The notes under the pieces are model-generated. The model was not told the DNA's origin. It made no database searches and saw nothing but the letters and a program-made list of their open reading frames with translations. Source: an uncultured Sphingobacteriaceae bacterium (GTDB taxonomy: Bacteria > Bacteroidota > Bacteroidia > Sphingobacteriales > Sphingobacteriaceae). From it: a DNA stretch of 64,000 bases. The DNA lies in contig CAMLLO010000004.1 of assembly GCA_946480915.1 (NCBI GenBank), positions 1 to 64,000 of the forward strand, given 5' to 3'. The position numbers were made by a program, and so were the translations under genes. Of this stretch, positions 14,765 through 23,452 are shown piece after piece (the stretch's first letter is position 1; every line of letters begins with the position of its first letter).

Positions 14765-17233
14765 ATGAACCTAAACCGAAAACTGATTTTGGCATTCTTC
14801 ACGACTTTCCTCTGGGCGAGCAGTAATGCACAAACCATTGTTAAAAAATTAAGTGCCAAACGAACAGATAAACCGATAAAAATAGATGGAATCTTAGATG
14901 ATGAGGCGTGGAAAATGGCCGAATCGGGTTCTGACTTTATACAACTAAGGCCCATCCCCGGAGCGAAAGAAAAAACGGGACGGACGACTGTAGTGAAAAT
15001 AATGTACGATGATGTAGCTATATATGTATATGCCCGTATGAATGAATTATCGTCTGACAGTATTGCGCGGCAAATAGTTCCGCGGGATCAGGTTGGCAAT
15101 GCAGACTTTATAGGAGTAATCTTCGATACTTATCTTGATAAAATTAATGGCTCGGGCTTTTATGTAACTGCAGCCGGCTCTCAGTTTGATGCCAAATATT
15201 CTCAAACAGGGAATGAAGACAGTAATTGGAATGCAGTTTGGTTTAGTGAAGTTAAAATAGACAACGAAGGCTGGTCGGCAGAAATGAAAATTCCTTATTC
15301 GGCACTTCGTTTCTCTAGTAAAGACATGCAAACCTGGGGAATGAATTTCTGCAGAAGCCGTCGAAAGGTTAATGAACAATACTTTTGGAATAACGTCGAT
15401 CCTAAGGTGAACGGCTTCATAAACCAGGCAGGGGAATTAACTAATATCGGGAATATAAAAGCCCCTGTGAGACTCTCTTTTTCGCCGTATATCTCGAATA
15501 ATACAAGTTATTATCAATATAATCAGGCTGACCTCAAAAACCTTAATTCGAAAATTAATGGTGGTCTGGATGTTAAATATGGAATAAACGACGCATTCAC
15601 CTTAGACATGACATTGGTGCCTGACTTTGGGCAGGTTCAATCGGATAACCGGATATTAAATCTTTCTCCATTTGATGTCCGCTTTAATGAAAGACGTCAA
15701 TTTTTTACAGAAGGCACTGAAATGTTCAATAAAGGCGACCTGTTTTATTCCAGAAGAGTAGGTTTGGAGCCTTCATTTGACAACTCGGAAAATAGCTTAG
15801 GTTCAACAGAAAAAATCATCAATAGACCAAGTGGCAGTAAACTAATTAATGCGACAAAAATCTCAGGCCGGACACCCGGCGGTCTCGGAATTGGCATTTT
15901 TAATGCAGTTACTAATCGTATGTATACTTCAATATTGGATACTGTATCAGGAATTGAAAGAAAAGCAGAAAGCCAGCCATTAACCAATTACAATATTTTA
16001 GTACTCGATCAATCCTTGAAGAATAACTCTTCCCTAACTTTTCTAAATACGAACGTTTTAAGGGAAGGCACTGCGTATGATGCAAATGTATCTGCTGTTT
16101 TATTCCGCTTGAATAATAAAACTAACAAATACTTCGTCTCTGGAGAGGGGAAGGTGAGCTATTTAACACCTCAGGGTGTAAATACCGCCCAAACCGGACT
16201 AAGCTATAAACTTGGTTTTGGTAAGCAAAGCGGGAGTTTTTTCTGGAATGTCCAACAAGAACTTACCGATGAGAAATACAATTCCAACGATTTAAGCTTT
16301 TTCACAAATAATAATTATTTAGATCATAACCTGCGGTTTGGTTATAATAATTATAAACCTACTAAATGGTATAATCAATTTGAAAGCTGGATTCAAATTG
16401 CCTATTCGGAAAGATTTAAAAAAAGAGAGTACCAAAGTTTTGGAATATATCCGGGAGTTTGGATCCAGTTTAAAAATTTCTGGACGCTAAATATTAATTC
16501 GGACTGGAGATTTGAAGGAAATAACTTTTACGAATCGCGTAGTAACGGAAAAGTGTTCAGAGAACCGGCTAATCATGGAATCAATGCCAACTTTAATACC
16601 AATCAAAGTAAAAGATATACTATAGGGGCGTTTACCGGAATTCAAGAAAAATCTATGTTGAACGGTTGGGGCTGGGGCTGGGGAATCTGGCAAAATTATA
16701 GAGTAAATGACAAGTTCTCGTTAGGAACAGAGTTTAGTACAGAACCGCGATTTGACTATGTTGGCTGGACGGACAATTTTTTTGACGAGAGTACCCAAAG
16801 TAACCAGATTGTTTTCTCCCGCTATGATCGCCAAACTGTTGAAGCAATTTTTAGCACAAAATATACATTTTCACCAGTTATGGGCTTAACCCTACGCGCA
16901 CGTCATTATTGGTCAGAAAGAGAAAACAGGCAATTTTATTCTTTGACAGCCGACGGGACTTTGACTGAATATCCGTCTTATACAAAAAACAAAGATCAGA
17001 ACTACAATGTGTTTAATATCGACATGATTTATACATGGCAATTCGCACCGGGAAGCGAGCTGAGCGTTACGTATAAAAATGCGGGAGAAAACTCGGGAAG
17101 TATCCTTCAAAAAAATTACAGCCGCAATTTTGAAAGCACCATAAGGTCAAAACAAAATAATAGCCTTGCTCTTAAAATATTGTATTATATAGATTATTTG
17201 AATCTAAGACAGAAAGTTAAAGCAGCCGGCTGA
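14765..17233 (+). CDS. DUF5916 outer-membrane protein with CBM9-like N-terminal domain
   Basis: 822 residues with a signal peptide (1-23, ending SSNAQ). The N-terminal domain (about 33-215) carries IDGILDDEAWKMAE and VKIMYDDVAIYVYARM, the hallmarks of the CBM9/DOMON-like carbohydrate-binding fold. The remainder (about 235-822) contains the DUF5916 features DFGQVQSDNRILNLSPF and FNERRQFFTEG near 300 and reads as a large beta-barrel. Family members are outer-membrane proteins of unknown substrate, often in Bacteroidota with peptidase or glycan functions. Its stop abuts, with no gap, the stop of the converging DUF3078 gene. Confidence 0.88.
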   Translation: MNLNRKLILAFFTTFLWASSNAQTIVKKLSAKRTDKPIKIDGILDDEAWKMAESGSDFIQLRPIPGAKEKTGRTTVVKIMYDDVAIYVYARMNELSSDSIARQIVPRDQVGNADFIGVIFDTYLDKINGSGFYVTAAGSQFDAKYSQTGNEDSNWNAVWFSEVKIDNEGWSAEMKIPYSALRFSSKDMQTWGMNFCRSRRKVNEQYFWNNVDPKVNGFINQAGELTNIGNIKAPVRLSFSPYISNNTSYYQYNQADLKNLNSKINGGLDVKYGINDAFTLDMTLVPDFGQVQSDNRILNLSPFDVRFNERRQFFTEGTEMFNKGDLFYSRRVGLEPSFDNSENSLGSTEKIINRPSGSKLINATKISGRTPGGLGIGIFNAVTNRMYTSILDTVSGIERKAESQPLTNYNILVLDQSLKNNSSLTFLNTNVLREGTAYDANVSAVLFRLNNKTNKYFVSGEGKVSYLTPQGVNTAQTGLSYKLGFGKQSGSFFWNVQQELTDEKYNSNDLSFFTNNNYLDHNLRFGYNNYKPTKWYNQFESWIQIAYSERFKKREYQSFGIYPGVWIQFKNFWTLNINSDWRFEGNNFYESRSNGKVFREPANHGINANFNTNQSKRYTIGAFTGIQEKSMLNGWGWGWGIWQNYRVNDKFSLGTEFSTEPRFDYVGWTDNFFDESTQSNQIVFSRYDRQTVEAIFSTKYTFSPVMGLTLRARHYWSERENRQFYSLTADGTLTEYPSYTKNKDQNYNVFNIDMIYTWQFAPGSELSVTYKNAGENSGSILQKNYSRNFESTIRSKQNNSLALKILYYIDYLNLRQKVKAAG

Positions 17234-18223
17234 TTACCTTGGAATCTTAACCATAACACCTAAAGAAAGTGCCTGGCTTGCCTGAATTTTAGAACTCGCA
17301 TCATCATCATAAACTGCAATACCTGCAACAGTTACATTCACAGCTCTGTTTACTCTTGCCTGAAGCGAAATATCAAGCCTTTGATCAATATATCCCAACT
17401 TTTCATAATTGGCGAACATTGAGTACCGGCTTTTTAAATTAATATTTTTGGCCACTTCTTTTTCAAAGTTGGTAACTAACTGAAAGGCTAGCTCGTTTCT
17501 AAATGTTTGTCCTGGCGTTACACCGAAGTTTTTCGGATTGGTAAGATATAAATCCTTATCCAGCACAAAAGTTTGCCTGGCCGTGCCCGTACCAATTCTA
17601 AGCCAAAAGCTCTTCGTAGTTTTATATTCAAAACCCAAGGATTCTGTTAAATAACCGGGAGACATGAATCTGGAAATTAAGGTTTGTATCTCATCTCCGT
17701 TTTTATCTTTTTTGAATGAATATCCTTTATCAAATTGCGATTCGAAATTTATAGAACCAAAGAAGGACCAGTGGTTTGAAAGCTTTAATGCAACTTTATT
17801 ATCCCAATAAATCCGATCATTTGTTTTCCGTTGCAGCTGACCTTTGTTTTTAAGCTTCCCGTATTGCATAATAACTTCGGTAACATAGCTTTTATCGTCT
17901 TTGGTATAATCCGCCTTGAAATTAGATTGTGCACCAAACGCAATAGAGTTTACCCCGCCACCCCGCCAATTTTCACTAAAGGTTGCCTGATTCATATTTA
18001 TACCAAAAGATGTCCAGTTTTTCCAATAGTTGATTTTTAGATCTAAGCCTGAGTCTGGAATATGTATAGGAAGTATCTGAAGTGCAGGCCGCCTTACGGG
18101 TAAGATATTTTTTCGGGGATATTGCTTTAAATTACCTAATTCGCTAGTATCGATATCTGCTTCCTGAGAGAATGCTATGGCAGAAGAAAATGCAAGAAAA
18201 AGAAAGACCAGAATACGCAGCAT
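17234..18223 (-). CDS. DUF3078 outer-membrane protein
   Basis: 329 residues: a signal peptide (1-19, SAIAFSQ), a short Pro/Arg linker (NILPVRRPALQILPI), then NYWKNWTSFGINMNQATFSE and NWRGGGVNSIAFG at about 65-100, which are characteristic of DUF3078, a Bacteroidota beta-barrel family without known function. Alternating aromatic strands run to the C-terminus (ALSLGVMVKIPR). It is the last gene of a leftward group whose upstream neighbours are envelope proteins. Its TAA lies directly against the stop of the DUF5916 gene, leaving no room for an intergenic terminator. Confidence 0.85.
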   Translation of the reverse strand: MLRILVFLFLAFSSAIAFSQEADIDTSELGNLKQYPRKNILPVRRPALQILPIHIPDSGLDLKINYWKNWTSFGINMNQATFSENWRGGGVNSIAFGAQSNFKADYTKDDKSYVTEVIMQYGKLKNKGQLQRKTNDRIYWDNKVALKLSNHWSFFGSINFESQFDKGYSFKKDKNGDEIQTLISRFMSPGYLTESLGFEYKTTKSFWLRIGTGTARQTFVLDKDLYLTNPKNFGVTPGQTFRNELAFQLVTNFEKEVAKNINLKSRYSMFANYEKLGYIDQRLDISLQARVNRAVNVTVAGIAVYDDDASSKIQASQALSLGVMVKIPR

Positions 18224-18290
18224 TACAACAAAGAAACTTAAAAATCTAATATCCCGGAAATAGAATGTATTTAAGAATGTAACATATTTA

Positions 18291-18614
18291 TTATAGAAAA
18301 CTCAACCATCCGCAAAACTTTCGTTTTTTTAAGTAGTTGATTTCAGATTCCATGGCGTAGGCTTCTTTTTCAAAAACTATATTTAAATACGCTTCATCAT
18401 GGTTGAAGTACTTAATCAGGTTATAAAGATAATGGATCAGGTAAAGAATATAAAAACCTACCAGAAGCAATTCAAGCTGCTGTTTTAAATGAATCTTCTC
18501 GTGGTTTATAAAGTCCTTCTGGCTTATAAAACTCAATTTCTTTACCAAAATAAACGGAAAAAGTGCCATCCCTGCCATTGGCAAAAAGGGAATATAAATC
18601 ACAGGAAATCTCAT
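18291..18614 (-). CDS. Small membrane protein with HExxH motif (putative mini-metallopeptidase)
   Basis: 107 residues. One hydrophobic segment lies at residues 4-25, then INHEKIHLKQQLELL near 36-50 carries HEKIH, an HExxH zinc signature, followed by a second hydrophobic helix (VGFYILYLIHYLYNLI). About 35 residues after HEKIH is FEKEAYAMESE, whose Glu could be the third metal ligand. I recall conserved Bacteroidota proteins of this shape, annotated only as hypothetical. Metallopeptidase activity is inference from the motif. The ATG overlaps the previous gene's stop (ATGA), so it is translationally coupled to the regulatory-domain protein. Confidence 0.75.
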   Translation of the reverse strand: MRFPVIYIPFLPMAGMALFPFILVKKLSFISQKDFINHEKIHLKQQLELLLVGFYILYLIHYLYNLIKYFNHDEAYLNIVFEKEAYAMESEINYLKKRKFCGWLSFL

Positions 18615-19372
18615 TGTCCATTCACCGGATTAAGAGGTGCCAGGCGGTTGGCATCAGGTTGTTTTTGGTATCGCTGATAAGATGCCTTTATAAATTCTAT
18701 AAATTCATAATCATTCGCTCGTAGCACGAAGTTGTATGAAGGTCGATACTGCTCCATAAAATCCTGTAAGAACTTGCTCTTTAAGCCAGTTACGTCGCTT
18801 ACTAATCTCGCCGAATAGCGATAATTAATTAGCTGATCATGATAATCTCTCTCTATGATTTTCTGCAGGTACCTGGCGTTCTTCCCCTCTTTACTCAAAA
18901 TACTCCAAAGTGCGTCAATTCCTAAACCGGCGCCTCCTGTACCATTTGCACCACCTACCTGCAAAATGTCTTTTGTATTTCCCTTCCTGTAGGCATCCTT
19001 AAATTCTTTCTGTGTTTTGCTTAATTTCTCGGCGGGACTTAAAGTCGTGTCTCTGATAGTTACTTCATTCAGAAGTATACTATTCCTCTTTAAATAAAAA
19101 ATCACAGTAGATTGTGATTGAATGCTTACCGTATCAACAATATAACCTTGAACAGCAGCAACTAAAATATCGCCTTTGGAGGCAATTGTTGTAAACTCAC
19201 CTTTGGTATTATTATAAAATCCCTTATCAGTATTGGTATTATAGATGTAAACCCTCGAAATGCGTTGTTTGGTATCTACATCAAATACAATTCCCTGAAT
19301 CTGTCGATTCTGTGAATATAGCTTCGAGACACTAAATAAAAATAAACTGCAAAGTAATACGATACGTTTCAA
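18611..19372 (-). CDS. Exported carboxypeptidase-regulatory-like domain protein
   Basis: 253 residues with a signal peptide (1-20, ending SKLYSQ). Residues 21-105 (RQIQGIVFDVDTKQRISRVY, FYNNTKGEFTTIASKGDILV, STVIFYLKRNSILLNEVTI) have the Ig-like CarboxypepD_reg fold that begins many Bacteroidota TonB-dependent receptors; here it stands without a receptor. The rest is helical and charged (about 110-250), with a glycine-rich QVGGANGTGGAGLG loop near 143. It should be periplasmic. The stop overlaps the ATG of the HExxH protein gene. The two probably act together, but no function can be assigned from sequence. Confidence 0.78.
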   Translation of the reverse strand: MKRIVLLCSLFLFSVSKLYSQNRQIQGIVFDVDTKQRISRVYIYNTNTDKGFYNNTKGEFTTIASKGDILVAAVQGYIVDTVSIQSQSTVIFYLKRNSILLNEVTIRDTTLSPAEKLSKTQKEFKDAYRKGNTKDILQVGGANGTGGAGLGIDALWSILSKEGKNARYLQKIIERDYHDQLINYRYSARLVSDVTGLKSKFLQDFMEQYRPSYNFVLRANDYEFIEFIKASYQRYQKQPDANRLAPLNPVNGQ

Positions 19373-19427
19373 GTCTTAAAGCTAATTTTTTCTTTGCAGG
19401 AAATCCTACAATTTAACACTCATTAAC

Positions 19428-20255
19428 TTATTTTGAAACAAGTAAAAGCTGTCCTAGTTTTAATTCCGCAGTTTGCAGTGAGTTTAAAATTTTTATATCA
19501 TCAACAGATATTCCAAAACGCTGACTGATAGAATAAAGAGAATCTCCTGATTTTACTTCATAGATTTTCATAGCAAGCGACACCTTTTCAGCCTGAATAA
19601 CTTGTTTCCTAGGCTCTTCTTTCGCTATTTCTGCAATCACTTTCTCCTCACGTTTAATTTGTGCAATCGCACTACTTTCTTCCCTGTCGTACTGATCTAA
19701 TTGATAACGCTCAATTAAATCAATCAAAAGGTCGGCATACTTAGGATTGGTCGCATATCCAGCTTTTTTTAAACCTTTTGCCCAACCTTTATAATCGTTC
19801 CTATCGAGCTGAAATAGGGAAGAATATCGTGCGCGTTTTAAAAATTCAGAATGATCGCGGTAAGACTGTTCGGCGTTTTCATACACTCTGAAACATTCGC
19901 CCGCGGAATCGTCGTCTTGTAAAATGGTTGGCCCCGTCCAATCGACATTACATTTTATGCCAAAATGATTATTAGCTTGTGTAGCCAGAGTACTGTTGCC
20001 GCTAGCCGATTCAAGTAATCCCTGCGCTAAGGTTATGCTTGCCGGAATTCCACTTTTAAACATTTCATCTATCGCAATTGCTTTAAACTGTTCTATATAC
20101 TCTAACGAAGTTTGACTTTTGGAAAGGGTGTTTGTTTTGAAAACTTTAACCGGAACGCTAACTGGTTTTTTGGTGTCTTTTTTAGCTATGACAGGCTTTG
20201 TTGTTGTGCACGCGATCGAGAATGCCGTGCAAAAGGTTAAAATAAATACTTTCAT
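19428..20255 (-). CDS. Glucosaminidase lipoprotein with LysM domain
   Basis: About 275 residues from ATG 20255; an earlier in-frame ATG at 20285 would overlap the upstream gene and put ten residues before the signal peptide, so it is rejected. MKVFILTFCTAFSIAC forms a lipobox ending at Cys16. The GH73-type glucosaminidase domain (about 55-200) has the catalytic Glu in LLESASGNSTLATQANNHFG and the WAKGLKKAGYATNPKYAD motif. A C-terminal LysM (YEVKSGDSLYSISQRFG) binds peptidoglycan. It should cleave murein glycan strands from the outer-membrane side. It is a tandem paralogue of the next gene upstream, 7 bp away. Confidence 0.9.
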   Translation of the reverse strand: MKVFILTFCTAFSIACTTTKPVIAKKDTKKPVSVPVKVFKTNTLSKSQTSLEYIEQFKAIAIDEMFKSGIPASITLAQGLLESASGNSTLATQANNHFGIKCNVDWTGPTILQDDDSAGECFRVYENAEQSYRDHSEFLKRARYSSLFQLDRNDYKGWAKGLKKAGYATNPKYADLLIDLIERYQLDQYDREESSAIAQIKREEKVIAEIAKEEPRKQVIQAEKVSLAMKIYEVKSGDSLYSISQRFGISVDDIKILNSLQTAELKLGQLLLVSK

Positions 20256-20262
20256 TAGGTTT

Positions 20263-20937
20263 TTAGAAATACAAAGTTTGTCCAATCGTTAATATGTTTG
20301 ATTTTAATTCGTTCTTTTCTTTAATCGCTTCCACTGTAGTTTGGAAACGCTTTGCTATAAGTTGCAGAGTATCACCCTTTTTTACGGAATAAACCAAAGG
20401 TTGGTTGCTTCTACTTTCATTCGCCAAAATGGTTTTCTTCTGGGTTAACACCATCGGCGTAAGCGGACCATCATATTCGTATAATTTATACGCTTTTATA
20501 ATCGCCATAACCTGACTCGCCCATGTTCCGCTGGCAGCATAACCTCCTCGCTGTATTCCGTATACCCAACTTTTATAATCGCTGATTGGATATTTAGTAA
20601 AAAGACTTGAAAACCGTTTTTTTAACAAATTTGCGAAATCCGTATATGACTCATCAACGTTTTCGTATCCTTTATAAGACGACTTAATGGGCTTCGGACC
20701 AGAGCCCCCCTTCATTCCAAAATGATTGTTCAGATATTTCGCTATTCTGCTGTTTCCGCTGGCCGATTCATGAATTGCAACTCCCAAAACGATGCTGGCA
20801 GGTACGCCATATTCATTCATTGTTCGTATTGCCGCCTCTTTGTATAGCTCGACATATCTTTTTGCTGCCGGCTGAGCCGATACTGCTATGTTAATACATA
20901 ATACCGACAAGAAAATGATTAGAGTTTTTTTAATCAT
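20263..20937 (-). CDS. Exported glucosaminidase with LysM domain
   Basis: 224 residues with a signal peptide (1-21, ending AVSAQ). The glucosaminidase domain (about 25-165) carries IHESASGNSRIAKYLNNHFG with the presumed catalytic Glu, and WVYGIQRGGYAASGTWASQ. A C-terminal LysM reads YSVKKGDTLQLIAKRFQTT. It is closely similar in layout to the downstream paralogue but has no lipobox Cys, so the pair would work at different places: this one soluble in the periplasm, the other membrane anchored. Its ATG overlaps the stop of the O-methyltransferase gene (ATGA). Confidence 0.9.
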   Translation of the reverse strand: MIKKTLIIFLSVLCINIAVSAQPAAKRYVELYKEAAIRTMNEYGVPASIVLGVAIHESASGNSRIAKYLNNHFGMKGGSGPKPIKSSYKGYENVDESYTDFANLLKKRFSSLFTKYPISDYKSWVYGIQRGGYAASGTWASQVMAIIKAYKLYEYDGPLTPMVLTQKKTILANESRSNQPLVYSVKKGDTLQLIAKRFQTTVEAIKEKNELKSNILTIGQTLYF

Positions 20938-21578
20938 AGCTTTTGCAGTTTACGGATTATGAATAGACCATCTCGCACAGGCAATATAAACTTCTCAGTA
21001 CGCTGGTCGTTACTTACTTTTTCATTAAAATGACGAATATTTTCAGTGTCTTTATCTGTTGCCCCCAAGGTAACTTTACCACTCCACAACACATTATCAA
21101 CCACTATGAGGCCCCCTTTTCTTACCTTCTCAAATACTAAATCATAGTAAGTGCCATTGTTTTTTTTATCCGCGTCAATAAATACAATATCAAAAACTTC
21201 GTCCAATTGCGGGATGATATTCACCGCATTGCCGATATGATATTTAATTTTAGTACTGAAACGTGAGGAATCAAAGAATTGTTGTACACGTTCTTCTAAC
21301 TCGGCATTTACGTCGATCGTATGTATCAAGCCGTTATCAGCTAAACCCTCCGCTAAACACAAAGTAGCATAACCGGTATAGGTTCCAATTTCGAGAATCC
21401 GGGAAGGTGAAGTGATTTTGCTTAGAAAACTTAGGACACGACCCTGGTAATGCCCTGAAAGCATTCGAGGCATAGGTACCTTTAAATGCGTTTCACGATT
21501 TATGTATCTGAGCAATTCCGGTTCCGGATCACAATGTTGCTCAAGATAGGTCTGCAGTCCCTCAGCAAGCAGTTCCAT
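20934..21578 (-). CDS. Class I SAM-dependent O-methyltransferase (catechol/caffeoyl-CoA type)
   Basis: 214 residues from ATG 21578; an upstream in-frame TTG (21587) lies in the -7 promoter box and is rejected. The SAM motif RILEIGTYTGYATLCLAEGL lies near residue 60, followed by HTIDVNAELE, and IVFIDADKKNNGTYYD near 130 with metal-binding Asp and Asn, then GGLIVVDNVLWSGKV. These define the metal-dependent O-methyltransferase family 3, which methylates catechol-like hydroxyls. The substrate is unknown. It heads a leftward envelope operon through ATGA overlap with a glucosaminidase gene. Confidence 0.9.
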   Translation of the reverse strand: MELLAEGLQTYLEQHCDPEPELLRYINRETHLKVPMPRMLSGHYQGRVLSFLSKITSPSRILEIGTYTGYATLCLAEGLADNGLIHTIDVNAELEERVQQFFDSSRFSTKIKYHIGNAVNIIPQLDEVFDIVFIDADKKNNGTYYDLVFEKVRKGGLIVVDNVLWSGKVTLGATDKDTENIRHFNEKVSNDQRTEKFILPVRDGLFIIRKLQKL

Positions 21579-21584
21579 GGGGGG

Positions 21585-21613
21585 CAAATATAGGGCTTTT
21601 GATTTTTACTCAA
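21585..21613 (-). promoter_or_regulatory. Promoter giving an apparently leaderless O-methyltransferase transcript
   Basis: On the reverse strand TTG (21613-21611) is followed after 18 bp by TATATTTG (21592-21585), then six bases to the ATG at 21578. With the usual start site 5-7 bases after the -7 box, transcription would begin at or within two bases of the ATG. Confidence 0.65.
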
Positions 21614-21668
21614 GCAAAAAATTTCATAAAACCATGATTGTCAGCTAAATGATGGCTACTGATTAACT

Positions 21669-22103
21669 CTAAAGCGAGTTAAAGCCACGATTACTTTTTA
21701 TTTCAAGATAGGACTGAAGTATAATGGTGGCAGAGATTGTATCGATTCTTTCCTTATTTTGCCTGTCAGTTTTTTTAAATCCGCTTTGAGCGATAGTAGC
21801 GGATGCCATTTTTGAAGTAAACCGCTCATCGACAGATTCTATTTTTATTTCAGGGAAATTCTTCTTTAACATTGTAATGAAGCCTTTCACATGTTGCGCA
21901 GATTGCGAAGGTGTACCATCCATTTGTTTTGGCTCGCCAACTACGAAACATTCTACCTGTTCAGTCAGCAAATATTTTTTAATAAACTCTACTGCGTCTT
22001 TTGGGTGAATGGTGGTGAGCCCGGTGGCTATAATTTGCAGAGGATCGGTTACAGCGACGCCGATTCGTTTATTTCCGTAATCAAAAGCCATTATTCGAGC
22101 CAT
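21669..22103 (-). CDS. ruvX: YqgF/RuvX family putative pre-16S rRNA nuclease
   Basis: 144 residues with the RNase H-like fold of RuvX/YqgF: MARIMAFDYGNKRIGVAVTD at the N-terminus (catalytic Asp8), CFVVGEPKQMDGTPSQSAQ near 57 and SVDERFTSKMASA near 96, ending in DTISATIILQSYLE. Family members trim the 5' end of 16S rRNA or act on Holliday-junction-like structures. Length and motifs are standard. It is probably its own transcript; its ATG is directly adjacent to an intergenic spacer with inverted TGAGA-type tandem repeats. Confidence 0.93.
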   Translation of the reverse strand: MARIMAFDYGNKRIGVAVTDPLQIIATGLTTIHPKDAVEFIKKYLLTEQVECFVVGEPKQMDGTPSQSAQHVKGFITMLKKNFPEIKIESVDERFTSKMASATIAQSGFKKTDRQNKERIDTISATIILQSYLEIKSNRGFNSL

Positions 22104-22106
22104 GTT

Positions 22107-22286
22107 TAGATTTGAGATTGAGACATCAGATATGAGAATCGACTAAATGACGAAATCCATTCTCTCAAATCTACTACCTCCTGCCTGTATCGTCAAATCT
22201 TTTTAATCAGTTAATTCTCAGCTCTCACATACAAGGTCATAAATAAAGCAGCAAATTCTCACATCTCACATCTTGATTCTCACATC
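22107..22286. repeat. Spacer bounded by inverted TGAGA/TCTCA short tandem repeats
   Basis: The left part (about 22107-22142) is built from TTTGAGATTGAGACATCAGA and GATATGAGAATC. The right part (about 22255-22286) contains ATTCTCACATCTCACATCTT and GATTCTCACATCT, which read on the other strand are the same TGTGAGATGTGAGA-type units. Isolated units (TCTCAAATCT, CAGCTCTCACAT) lie between. The block fills the gap between the ruvX and holB starts. Confidence 0.6.
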
Positions 22287-22306
22287 TAATTACTATTTTG
22301 CAACTT

Positions 22307-23452
22307 ATGCAGTTTTCGGAAATTGTAGGCCAGCGAGATGTAAAGCAACATCTTATCCAATCCGTTATTGAAAACAGAGTGAGCCATGCGCAGCTCTTTT
22401 TATCGCCCGAAGGTTCGGGAGGATTGCCCCTGGCATTAGCTTACGCTCAATTTATTTCCTGTGAAAACCGTTTGCCAAATGATAGTTGCGGAGAATGTTC
22501 ATCATGCAGAAAGTATAATAAGCTTATCCATCCGGATCTTCATTTCTCATATCCATTCTTTGCAAAGCATAAAGAAGATACGTCGCTGACCTTTATTGAG
22601 GAGTGGCGGGATGCATTTCTTTCCAATCCATATTTAAGTCTTGACGAATGGCGCAATCAGCTGGATGCTGAAAATAAGCAAGCCAACATTAATATTGCAG
22701 AATGCCATCAGATCATCAAAAAGCTTAGTATGAAGCAATTTGAGGCTGAATATAAAGTTCTGATTATGTGGTTGCCGGAATATCTTGATAAGGCCGGCAA
22801 TTCTTTGCTAAAACTCATTGAAGAACCGCCGCATAAAACATTATTTTTATTGGTGGCGCAAAATCAGGATCAGATACTGAACACGATTTTATCGAGAACT
22901 CAACTAATAAAAATTCATCGATTATCTGATAAAGAAATAACAGAATTCCTGGTCGATAAGAAAGGTCTTGCAGAAGAGCAGGCTATAAGAATAGCTTATT
23001 TAAGTGAAGGAAACATTCAAACCGCGTTAAATTTAAGTAAGGAGGAAGGAAACAATAATTTCGGTGTTTTTTCCGACTGGCTACGGATTTGTTTTGCAAA
23101 TCGCGGAATGCAGGCCATTGATTTTGCCGAAAACGCCGCACGATTTGGCCGGGAAAATCAGAAAAACTTATTAAAATATGGCATGAAGCTTTTGCGCGAA
23201 GTAATGATGGTTTTATCAGGGGCCAGCAATCTTGTACATCTACCAGGCAATGAAAAGGAATTTGTTATTAACTTTAGCAAAACCTTAAACCTGGCTAAAG
23301 CAGAAGCAATAATAAACGAGCTTGAAAAAGCGCACTATCATATAGAAAGGAATGCAAATCCTAAAATTTTATTTTTAGATGTATCTTTGCAATTTATTAA
23401 GATTTTAAAGTTTAATACGCTCCCCAAGGGGACTCAACATATATATAACTAA
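22307..23452 (+). CDS. holB: DNA polymerase III delta-prime-like subunit HolB
   Basis: 381 residues from ATG 22307; the TTG three codons earlier is rejected because FSEIVGQ is the usual N-terminal context. The clamp-loader fold shows IVGQRDVKQHLIQS, SHAQLFLSPEGSGGLPLALA (a degenerate P-loop, as in delta-prime), and a zinc site with Cys residues in CENRLPNDSCGECSSC near 55. AGNSLLKLIEEPPHKTLFLL and NTILSRTQLIKIHRL are sensor motifs. It loads the sliding clamp during replication. Genes ricT and gldH follow directly, an arrangement that looks operonic; a promoter for ricT lies within its last 75 bases. Confidence 0.9.
   Translation: MQFSEIVGQRDVKQHLIQSVIENRVSHAQLFLSPEGSGGLPLALAYAQFISCENRLPNDSCGECSSCRKYNKLIHPDLHFSYPFFAKHKEDTSLTFIEEWRDAFLSNPYLSLDEWRNQLDAENKQANINIAECHQIIKKLSMKQFEAEYKVLIMWLPEYLDKAGNSLLKLIEEPPHKTLFLLVAQNQDQILNTILSRTQLIKIHRLSDKEITEFLVDKKGLAEEQAIRIAYLSEGNIQTALNLSKEEGNNNFGVFSDWLRICFANRGMQAIDFAENAARFGRENQKNLLKYGMKLLREVMMVLSGASNLVHLPGNEKEFVINFSKTLNLAKAEAIINELEKAHYHIERNANPKILFLDVSLQFIKILKFNTLPKGTQHIYN
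23382..23389 (+). promoter_or_regulatory. -7 element inside holB, likely for ricT
   Basis: TATCTTTG, an exact TAnnTTTG match, lies in the 3' end of holB. It would start a transcript near 23395, with a leader of about 58 bases before ricT. Confidence 0.5.
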
